This document shows, piece after piece, positions 32,275 to 39,465 of a DNA stretch of 64,000 bases (the first letter of the stretch is position 1; each line of letters opens with the position of its first letter). The translations under genes and the position numbers were made by a program. The notes under the pieces are model-generated. The model was not told the DNA's origin, ran no database searches, and worked only from the letters and a program-made list of their open reading frames with translations. Location of the stretch: contig NZ_WBMT01000015.1 of the NCBI RefSeq assembly GCF_008923185.1, positions 62,001-126,000 on the forward strand, read 5' to 3'. This stretch comes from Actinomadura rudentiformis (GTDB lineage Bacteria > Actinomycetota > Actinomycetes > Streptosporangiales > Streptosporangiaceae).

Positions 32275-33480
32275 ATGCGCGATCGGTTCCGCCTCCTCGC
32301 CGCCCGACTTCGCAACGGCGACGACTATCTCCTCGACGTGCTGGTGGCGGCCGCCGTCGCTGTTCCGGTGACCGTCCCGTTCGCGACCGCGCCTGAGGTG
32401 ACGCCGCTGGGGGTGGTCCTCAACTTCGGCACGATCCTGCCGCTCATCTGGCGACGTCGTGCGCCGTTCGCGATCGCGTTGATCGTGGCGGCCTTCGCCA
32501 CGCTCGTCTCGGCGTACCACCGCCCAGGCCAGATGTTGCAGTACGGCGCGCTCGTGGCGATCTACACATTGGCCGACCTCGGACGGCGACGTTGGCAGCG
32601 CTGGGGCTTCATCAGCGTGCTCGTCGTGACCACCCCGCCCAGCTCGCTCCTCATCAAGGACAACGACGCGGGGGAGTTCATGTTCACGCTCCTCCTGCCT
32701 ATGTGCGCCTTCCTACTGGGAACGCTCGCACGCACGGCGCGGGAGCGTTCGAACGCTTTGGTGGAACGCTCCGTACGCCTGGAACGCGAACGAGAGGCCG
32801 ACGCGGCGCGGGCAGCGGCGGAGGAACGGGCGCGGATCGCGCGCGACATGCATGACGTGCTCGCCCACGCCGTCAGCATCATGGTCGTTCAGGCGGAGGC
32901 CGGTCCCGTGGTCGTCCGCACCGACCCCGACCAGGCTGAACGCGCGTTCGACGCGATCGCGGACGCCGGCCGGGACGCGATGACCCAGTTGCGGCGCATG
33001 CTGGGTGTGCTCAAGGAGGAGCAGGACTTCGGAGTACGTGCGCCACAGCCGACCGTCAGTGCCCTCCCCGATCTCCTGGACCAGGTCAGGCGTACACACT
33101 TGCGCGTGGACCTGCACGTCACGGGCGATCCTCGCGCCTTGCCGGCCGACGCCGATGTCGCGGCCTATCGGATCGTGCAGGAGGCGCTCACCAACACGGT
33201 CAAACATGCCGGGGCCTCAGCCGCAGCGGTACGGCTCCATTGGAAGGACGACGAGTTGGAGATCAAGGTGACCGACAACGGGCGAGGCCAGGACGCGGAG
33301 GACGCCGCAGCCGGATGGCGGCGCGGTGGCGACGGCCTGATCGGCATCCGGGAACGTGCCGTGGCCTGCGGCGGGCGGGCCGAGGTGGGGCCGATGCCGG
33401 ACGGCGGCTTCCACGTGACGGCGCGACTCCCCCACGCCGGCGCGGTCGGGCTCGACGACACGGCGGCGGTGACCTCGTGA
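32275..33480 (+). CDS. NarL-family sensor histidine kinase
   Basis: 401 residues. Four to six membrane helices in the first 150 residues with short loops, then a coiled coil and the HisKA_3 box ARIARDMHDVLAHAVSIMVV with phospho-acceptor His193. The HATPase domain shows N-box EALTNTVKHAG, DNGRGQD and GLIGIRERA. It is an intramembrane-sensing kinase of the LiaS/DesK type. A -10-like GATACT ends 6 nt before the ATG at 32275. The stop overlaps the response regulator start (GTGA), so both are made together. Confidence 0.93.
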   Translation: MRDRFRLLAARLRNGDDYLLDVLVAAAVAVPVTVPFATAPEVTPLGVVLNFGTILPLIWRRRAPFAIALIVAAFATLVSAYHRPGQMLQYGALVAIYTLADLGRRRWQRWGFISVLVVTTPPSSLLIKDNDAGEFMFTLLLPMCAFLLGTLARTARERSNALVERSVRLEREREADAARAAAEERARIARDMHDVLAHAVSIMVVQAEAGPVVVRTDPDQAERAFDAIADAGRDAMTQLRRMLGVLKEEQDFGVRAPQPTVSALPDLLDQVRRTHLRVDLHVTGDPRALPADADVAAYRIVQEALTNTVKHAGASAAAVRLHWKDDELEIKVTDNGRGQDAEDAAAGWRRGGDGLIGIRERAVACGGRAEVGPMPDGGFHVTARLPHAGAVGLDDTAAVTS

Positions 33481-34130
33481 TCCGCGTGGTGCTGGCCGAC
33501 GACCAGGAACTCGTCCGCAGCGGCTTCACGATGATCCTCGACGCGCAGCCGGACATCGAGGTCGTCGCCGAGGCCGGCGACGGTGCCGCCGCGATCGCCG
33601 CCGTACGGGAGAACGATCCGGACGTCGTCCTGCTGGACATCCGGATGCCCGGCATGGACGGCATCGAGGCCGCGAAGGCCGTCTGCGCCGAGACCCGCGC
33701 CCGCGCGATCATGCTGACCACGTTCGACCAGGACGACTACGTCTACGACGCGCTGTACGCGGGTGCCAGCGGCTTCCTGCTCAAGGACGTCCGCCGCGAC
33801 GACCTCGTCCACGCGGTACGGGTGGTGGCGGCGGGGGAGTCGCTGCTCGCGCCGGCCGTGACCCGCCGCCTCATCTCGGACATCACCCGCAACCGCCCAC
33901 GCTCCGGGAACACGCCCTCGGACCGGCTGACCGTCCTGACCGAGCGAGAACGCGAGACCCTTCGCCTGCTGGGCCGCGGCCTGTCGAACGCCGAGATCGC
34001 CGCCGCGATGGTCGTCAGCGAACACACCGTCAAGACACACGTCAGCAATGTCCTGTCCAAACTCGGCCTGCGCGACCGCGTCCAAGCCGTCATAGCCGCC
34101 TACGAGACACGCCTCATCGAACCCTCCTGA
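33477..34130 (+). CDS. NarL/LuxR-family response regulator
   Basis: 217 residues. Receiver domain with acidic pair ADDQ at 7-10, phospho-Asp54 in LLDIRMPGMDG, and Lys in FLLKDV. The LuxR-type HTH is at about 150-205 (LTERERETLRLLGRGLSNAE, SEHTVKTHVSNVLSKLGLRD). GTG start overlapping the kinase stop. It is the output of the kinase at 32275. Its last codons (ATCGAACCCTCCTGA) are reiterated in the array that follows. Confidence 0.94.
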   Translation: MIRVVLADDQELVRSGFTMILDAQPDIEVVAEAGDGAAAIAAVRENDPDVVLLDIRMPGMDGIEAAKAVCAETRARAIMLTTFDQDDYVYDALYAGASGFLLKDVRRDDLVHAVRVVAAGESLLAPAVTRRLISDITRNRPRSGNTPSDRLTVLTERERETLRLLGRGLSNAEIAAAMVVSEHTVKTHVSNVLSKLGLRDRVQAVIAAYETRLIEPS

Positions 34131-34432
34131 CACGTCCCGATCGAGCCGTCCTGACGCACACTGATCGAGCCTCCGGACACGCCCGGATCGAGCGGTGCTG
34201 ACACAGTGATCGAGCCGTCCGGACACGGCCGGATCGAGCGGTGCTGATGCGCTCTGAGCGAGCCGCGCTGACGCGCCTCGTTGAACCCTCCTGATTCGCC
34301 CTGAGCGAGCCGTCCGGGCACGCTGATCGAGCCGTGCTGACGCATCCTGATCGAGCGGTGCTGATGCGCTCTGGGCGAGCCGCGCTGACGCGCCTCGCCG
34401 AATCCTCCTGAGTCGTGGCGCTCTCCGTCGTG
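34110..34432 (+). repeat. 24-bp tandem array seeded by the response regulator's 3' end
   Basis: About 13 units of 22-24 bp with core GATCGAGC-(C/G)-GT-CTGACGC. The CDS end ATCGAACCCTCCTGA recurs as GTTGAACCCTCCTGA (34280) and GCCGAATCCTCCTGA (34397), both preceded by CGCCTC as in the gene. A five-unit block is itself duplicated at a 117-bp interval (34232 and 34349). Confidence 0.85.
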
Positions 34433-34573
34433 TGGGGGAGCCGACCAGCCCAGCTCCCCCACGTCACCGATGGCCCAAGACCGCTCGCGGCGGCGATCAC
34501 AGAAAGCCGTTGTTTCCAGAGGATCGAGACGTATGCACGCATGTCTTGAATCCTCGAACCTCTGGGAGCCAAC

Positions 34574-35242
34574 ATGACGGCCACGACCGCGCATCGCTCG
34601 CAGGACTCCCCTGCCGCCACGTTCACCCGGATCGCCTTCCACCTCGCGCCCGTGCTCATGCTCACGTACGGGCTGGTCCGGCTCATCGACGGCCGCGACG
34701 GCCACCATGGACCGGGCACCGCGTGGACGGTGGGACACCTGCTCTTTCTGGGCGCCCTGCTCATGTACGGCCCGGTGATCGTGGGGCTCCGCCGCCGAGT
34801 GCCTCGCGGGGGCATGCCGCGTAGGTTGACCGCCAACATCGCCACAGGGGTCGCGCTCGTCGGGCTGGCGACGTTCATCCGGGTAGCGATCATCGACATC
34901 GTCGTCGGGCTCCAGGCAGCGGACCCCGCAGAGAAGAGCAGGCTCTCGGACCGGTACTCCGACGTCCCGGCTGTGCTGCCGCAGGTGGTGTACGAGATCG
35001 GCCCGATGTTCTTCATGCTCGGCCTGATCGTGCTGCTCGTTCAACTGGCCGTGGTCGGTCCGCGCAGCATCGGCAACATCCTCAGCCCCGTGCTGGTCGT
35101 ACTCGGCTTCATCACGATCTTCATCAACCTGGACCTGCTCTCGGCCGGGGCGGCCTTGATCTGGCTGGCCCTCATCCACCATGCCCGTACACCCGCCCGA
35201 GCCGAGACTCGTCGCCGGACTCCCCAGCCGAACACCGCTTGA
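34574..35242 (+). CDS. Six-helix integral membrane protein
   Basis: 222 residues with about six hydrophobic helices (AFHLAPVLMLTYGLVRLI, VGHLLFLGALLMYGPVIVGL, IATGVALVGLATFIRVAII, MFFMLGLIVLLVQLAVVG, ILSPVLVVLGFITIFINL and a final short one). A charged loop after helix 4 contains YSDVPAVLPQ. The gene has no close partner; its 3' end merges with a 14-bp array. No family recognised. Confidence 0.72.
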   Translation: MTATTAHRSQDSPAATFTRIAFHLAPVLMLTYGLVRLIDGRDGHHGPGTAWTVGHLLFLGALLMYGPVIVGLRRRVPRGGMPRRLTANIATGVALVGLATFIRVAIIDIVVGLQAADPAEKSRLSDRYSDVPAVLPQVVYEIGPMFFMLGLIVLLVQLAVVGPRSIGNILSPVLVVLGFITIFINLDLLSAGAALIWLALIHHARTPARAETRRRTPQPNTA

Positions 35243-35668
35243 ACGACGCCCAGCCAACGATGCCCAACCGACGGTGCTGAGCCGTCAGCGCCCAGCTAAC
35301 GACGCCGAGCCGACGACGCCGAGCCGTCAGCGCCGAGCCGACGACGCCGAGCCGTCATTCCCGAGCCGATGAGGCCGAGCCGTCAGCGCCGAGCCGACGA
35401 CGCCGAGCCGTCATCGCCGAGCCGATGAGGCCGAGCCGTCATCGCCCAGCCAACGATGCCGATCCAACGATGCCGGGGCTCTCAGCGCCCAGCTGGCGAC
35501 GCCAGCTGACGATGCCGAGCCGTCAGCGCCCAGCCAACGGCGCACAGCCAACGGCGCACACCCAACGGCGCACACCCAACGGCGCACGGTCGACAGCGCC
35601 CGCCAACAGCGCGCCGCCAACAACGGCGCGCCAACGGCGCCGAGCGGGCGGTGCCCGGTCGACGGTGT
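35229..35668 (+). repeat. 14-bp tandem array, about 30 units
   Basis: Units such as GCCGAGCCGACGAC and GCCGAGCCGTCAGC alternate in strict 14-bp phase from the 3' end of the membrane protein gene (CCCCAGCCGAACAC inside the CDS) to about 35668, drifting to GCACACCCAACGGC and GCCAACGGC forms. No gene is supported in this gap. Confidence 0.85.
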
Positions 35669-35718
35669 ACAGATCCGGCGCAGGGTTCGTGGAGGTAGGA
35701 GCGGCGGTGTTCGTGGGG

Positions 35719-36690
35719 CTAGGAGGCGTTGGCGCGGAAGGTGCGGCGGTAGGCGGAGGGGGAGGTTTTCATGGCGCGGGTGAAGTGGTGCCGGAAGGTG
35801 ACCGCGCTTTCGAAGCCGACCGCAGCGCCGATCTCCTCGATGGGCATCGTGCCGCCTTCGAGGAGGGGCAGGCTGGCCATGATGCGCTGGGTGATGACCC
35901 AGCGCAGGGGGCTGGTGCCGGTCTGCCGGTTGAAGTGGCGGATGAACGTGCGGGGGGCGAGGTGTGCTTGGCGGGCCAGGTCGGCGACCGTGATGGGGTC
36001 GGTGAGGTGGGCCAGCGCCCATGCCATGGCTCGGGCCACCGCGTCGTCCTCGGCGGGCTCGGTGACCGCGGCCTCCACGAACTGCGCCTGGCCGCCGTCT
36101 CGGTGCGGCGGGATGACCAGGCGGCGGGCGACGGCGTTGGCCACCCTCGCGCCGTGGTCCTTGCGTACGAGATGAAGGCAAAGGTCGAGCCCTGCGGCGC
36201 TGCCGGCGCTGGTGAGGATGTCGCCGCCGTCCACATAGAGGACGTCTGGATTCACGTGAATCATTGGGTACCGCTGTTGCAGGAGCGCCGCGTACCGCCA
36301 GTGGGTGGTCGCCTCGCGCCCGTCCAGCAGACCTGCCGCCGCCAGCGCGAAGGCGCCTGAGCAGATCGAGACGACGCGCGCGCCTCGGTCGTGCGCGCTG
36401 CGGAGTGCGGCGACGACCTCGGGGTGCACGTCGCCGCGTACGTTCGGGACGGCGACGACCATGACCGTGTCCGCGGCGGCGAAGACCTCAAGGTCGTTCT
36501 CGGCGGTCATGGTGAAGCCGCCGACCGCCCGCATCGGTCCGCGTTCGAGCGAGCAGACCCGCAGGTCGTACCAAGGAACGTCGAGTTCGGGCCGGGGCAG
36601 CCCGAACACCTCCACCACGGACCCGAGCTCGAACGGAGCCATGCTGTCGAACGCCAGGACGGAAATCGTGTGTCGCTTGGCGAGCTGCAT
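35719..36690 (-). CDS. GlxA/FtrA-type AraC regulator with DJ-1/PfpI domain
   Basis: 323 residues. The N-terminal class I glutamine amidotransferase-like domain (about 8-190) has ICSGAFALAAAGLLDG with a Cys at the nucleophile elbow. The C-terminal double HTH is at about 225-320 (VADLARQAHLAPRTFIRHFN, IEEIGAAVGFESAVTFRHHF). Members control nitrogen or osmolyte catabolism and stress genes. It is divergent from the rhodanese gene (36799), and the inverted repeat GGCATTCATGCC at 36711-36722 lies between them, so the rhodanese gene is a likely target. Confidence 0.93.
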   Translation of the reverse strand: MQLAKRHTISVLAFDSMAPFELGSVVEVFGLPRPELDVPWYDLRVCSLERGPMRAVGGFTMTAENDLEVFAAADTVMVVAVPNVRGDVHPEVVAALRSAHDRGARVVSICSGAFALAAAGLLDGREATTHWRYAALLQQRYPMIHVNPDVLYVDGGDILTSAGSAAGLDLCLHLVRKDHGARVANAVARRLVIPPHRDGGQAQFVEAAVTEPAEDDAVARAMAWALAHLTDPITVADLARQAHLAPRTFIRHFNRQTGTSPLRWVITQRIMASLPLLEGGTMPIEEIGAAVGFESAVTFRHHFTRAMKTSPSAYRRTFRANAS

Positions 36691-36798
36691 GGCGAGATCT
36701 TATCGGTCACGGGCATTCATGCCACTGTCCGGGATGCCGACCAGACCGCGACCATTGAGGCATTCGCAGGAGTAACGCCAGGTCAAGGAGTCACATCT

Positions 36799-37272
36799 AT
36801 GATCACTACCGCGTCAGCAGTCACCCGGATCCCCGCTGCCGCCAACGCTGAGGCGCTCGCGCACTTCGCGGCCCGGCTGGCGTTCGAGACCGACGTGTCC
36901 GACGTCGCCGCCGACCTGGCGGCCGGTGCGTCCGGCATCGTGGTCGTCGACTCGCGGAGCATCGAGAGCTGGAACCAGGGCCACATCGAGGGCGCGATCC
37001 ACCTGCCCACCGCGGAGATCGCCGAGCGCGCGGCCGGCTTGATCCAGCGGGACGTGACGGTGGTCGTCTACTGCTGGGGTCCTGGTTGCAACGGTGCGCA
37101 GAAGGCCGCCTTGGAGTTCGCCAAGCTCGGCTATGCCGTCAAGGAGATGATCGGTGGTTTCGAGTACTGGGCGCGCGAGGGCTTCCCGGTCAAGAACGGC
37201 GCAGGCCTGGTGACACGCCGTCCCGCCGATTCTCTGACCGCCCCGACCTCCGGCATCTCCTGCGCCTGCTGA
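36799..37272 (+). CDS. Rhodanese-like sulfurtransferase
   Basis: 157 residues. A single rhodanese domain: VVVDSRSIESWNQGHIEGA (CH2A-like) and the active loop VVYCWGPGCNGAQKAA, where the Cys of YCWGPGC is the sulfur carrier. IGGFEYWAREGFPV is the typical C-terminal helix. AAGGAG is 8 nt before the ATG. The tail ends in SGISCAC. Regulation by the divergent GlxA-type activator is likely. Confidence 0.93.
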   Translation: MITTASAVTRIPAAANAEALAHFAARLAFETDVSDVAADLAAGASGIVVVDSRSIESWNQGHIEGAIHLPTAEIAERAAGLIQRDVTVVVYCWGPGCNGAQKAALEFAKLGYAVKEMIGGFEYWAREGFPVKNGAGLVTRRPADSLTAPTSGISCAC

Positions 37273-37383
37273 GCGCGTTTTCCGTGCCCGGTTACGGGTC
37301 GTGTACGTGGATCCCTGGATTGTTCGCGAAGGGTCCAGCCCGCACTGTCTAAGGGTCGGCTCCCAAACGGGGTGAGCTGAAAC

Positions 37384-37429
37384 GCGGCGGGTTGCCGGAT
37401 GAAGGGCCTCCACCCCGGCAACTCGCCGC
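37384..37429. terminator. Bidirectional hairpin
   Basis: Arms 37384-37398 and 37415-37429 pair over 15 bp with one G-U, between the rhodanese gene (+) and the 3' end of the hydrolase remnant (-). Confidence 0.7.
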
Positions 37430-37446
37430 AATCATCGTCCGGCGCC

Positions 37447-38785
37447 TCAGCTCGGCTGCGTCGGCAGAGTGATCCAGGACGGGTGCTCCGGATCGTGCCA
37501 CAGTTGGACGTCGCCGCCGAGGCTGTCCTTCAGCTGCGGGAACGGCGGGAACAGATGCGGGAAGTCCCCGGTCTGGACGGCCAGCCGCAGCCTGTGACCG
37601 GGCTGGATCGACCACGAAGCCGGGAAGATCTCGACGTCGACGGAGACAGGCTCGTCCTTGGGCATCGCCTGCTGTGAGGCCTTGGTGTACGGATGCCACG
37701 GCTGGACGATCATCCCGTTCCGCACAATGCTCTTCCCTCGGTCGAGGTGCCGCATCGACAACGACAGCCAACCGGCGGTCAGCTGAATGGCGGAGCCGTC
37801 GGGTGCCACGTCTTCCAGCCGTACGGTCAGCTGACTGTCCCGCGACCTGGTCGACACGGTGAAGTGCGCGTTCAGCGGACCGGTGAGGCGGAGTGGCTGG
37901 CCGCGCACCGGCAGGTCGTACGTCAGCCCCAACCCTTCGTTGTACCGGTTGTCGGTGACACAGGGATTCTGAGCGGGCCGTTGCCGAACTCGCCGCCGAA
38001 CAGCAGCCACTGGAACGTCGAACGGGAGCACACCCCCGAGAAGAGGTTCCACGGAACGACATCCGGCATGCCGGACACCAGCACGCCACCAGACCGCCCC
38101 ACACCCCTGGACCACCCCAGGCCGCCGGATGGCTGCACGTCACCCGACCGCTGTGCGCTGCCGGATGGCTGCATGCCGCCGGCCTGGTGTGACGGCTGCG
38201 CAGTGCCAGATGGGTGGGCGCCGCCGTGCCGCTGCAGGCCGCCTGACGCCTGCCCGCCCCCGAAACCCAGCGCGCCACCCGACCGTTGTGCGCTCTTGGG
38301 CGGTTGCGCGGCGCCGGATGGTTGCGGGCCGTCGGGTGACTGTCGGCCGTTTGACGGCTGCGCGGTATCCGATACCAATGTGCCGGGGCGTCCTCGGCTT
38401 GCTTGTCCGGACAGGAAGGACTTCTGGTACGTGACGTCCGCTTGAGGCCACTGACCGGCAGTACGCCACTGGTTGGCGCCGTTCTCGAAGTAGGTGACCT
38501 GCTTGTCGCGCCGTTCGAGCGCCGGATCTGGAACGCCGCGCACGTAGTGGTCGAACCAGCGCAGTTGCAGCTCGCCCAGCCTGACGCCCGGCGGCTCGTT
38601 GGCCATGCCTGGCAGGCTCACTCCGGCCGCGGGGATGGCGGCGATGATGTGCGACCACGGGCCGTCCACGAACTGCACGGGCGTACCGTTCGCGGACAGC
38701 CGCTGGTAGAGCATCGGCGTGCCGCGCTGGAACGCGTCGAACTCGCCGCCCATCAGCAGCGTCGGCGGCCGGGCGCGGCGGGTAA
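37447..38785 (-). pseudogene. 3' half of a CocE/NonD-type X-Pro hydrolase, frameshifted and repeat-expanded
   Basis: The sequence starts abruptly at RARPPTLLMGGEFDAFQRGT, the second half of the alpha/beta hydrolase domain (GPWSHI carries the catalytic His), and runs through WFDHYVRG and VTYFENGANQWRT. After a 110-residue Gly/Ser/Pro/Gln tract coded by an 18-bp repeat it continues with FSGVCSRSTFQW. Near 37974 the frame shifts; one missing base restores NPCVTDNRYNEGLGLTYDLP and the jelly-roll domain to the end at HDPEHPSWITLPTQPS. The N-terminal half with the nucleophile Ser is absent: it is joined out of frame to an AraC remnant around 38775. Not functional as a hydrolase. Confidence 0.8.
38095..38395 (-). 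repeat. 18-bp array inside the hydrolase remnant
   Basis: On the + strand, units such as CCGGATGGCTGCATGCCG, CCGGATGGTTGCGGGCCG and TCGGGTGACTGTCGGCCG recur in 18-bp phase (some merged to 27 or 36 bp), about 15 copies. The unit is a multiple of three, so the frame is kept and six-residue Gly/Ser/Gln/Pro repeats are encoded. Confidence 0.8.
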
Positions 38786-39281
38786 CCGGACTCGAGCCGG
38801 ACGAGAGACACTTGCCGGTCGATCGCCCAGCCGACCACGCGATGCCAGATGGTCACCAGGCACTCCGTGACGAAATGATCCGGATCACGTACCGAGCCGA
38901 GATCGATCGTCAGCCGGACCTCGAGGTGTGTGCTGGAGGGCTTCGGTGTTTCTAGATGGAAGCGGAGCATGGTGGGAAGCCGTAGAAGTCGGCGGCGCGC
39001 CGGAGGGCCGTCGCCAGATCCGGGCTGCTGAGCACCACCAGGCCGCGCTTGCAGGTAAAATCGCCCAGTCCCAGGAACTCGTCGTCCAGCGTGTCCCACA
39101 GGCCGCGGCTCAGCGCCGCGTACTGCTCCCGGGTCACTCGGGCCCGCGAATCGCCCAGGAGCGCGGGCGGGATTCCTGCACGGAGGAGCACCGGCCACAC
39201 GTCGATGTCGCGCTCCCGCGCCCCGCGCAATGCGCTGTCCACGAAGTGGATCGCGATGGTGCGGGAGGGCGCGATGGGCAT
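38775..39281 (-). pseudogene. 5' part of an AraC-type regulator (sensor domain only), frameshifted
   Basis: From 39281 the frame reads IAIHFVDSALRGARERDIDV, LLRAGIPPALLGDSRARVT and EQYAALSRGLWDTLDDEFLG, the N-terminal domain of AraC regulators of the OruR/GbdR-like type. It stops early (FYGFPPCSASI). One missing base near 38974-38976 restores TMLRFHLETPKPSSTHLEVR and IDLGSVRDPDHFVTECLV, IWHRVVGWAIDRQVSLVRLE. The C-terminal DNA-binding HTH domain is gone, replaced by the CocE remnant. Loss of function is certain if the sequence is right. Confidence 0.8.
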
Positions 39282-39355
39282 AAAAGTAGCTCTTGGGGCA
39301 GTGGAGAAGGAGGTCCCAGATGGGGCCAGGGCATAAACCGGTAGCGCCGGAACGT

Positions 39356-39459
39356 TAGACTGAACAAATCACTCTTACGACGCCCAAGCGTCAGGCTCGT
39401 CCTTGCAGGCCACAGATCCGACTGTGGTGCCTCCCGAGACGTGCCCCCCTCTCGGAAGG
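39356..39459 (+). promoter_or_regulatory. Promoter and structured 5' leader of the DEAD-box helicase gene
   Basis: TAGACT (39356-39361) is a likely -10. The leader of about 98 nt has a hairpin CCACAG/CTGTGG (39410-39427) and a second, CCGAGA/TCTCGG (39434-39455), whose right arm covers the first two bases of the ribosome-binding site GGAAGG (39454-39459). Confidence 0.5.
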
Positions 39460-39465
39460 TAATGC

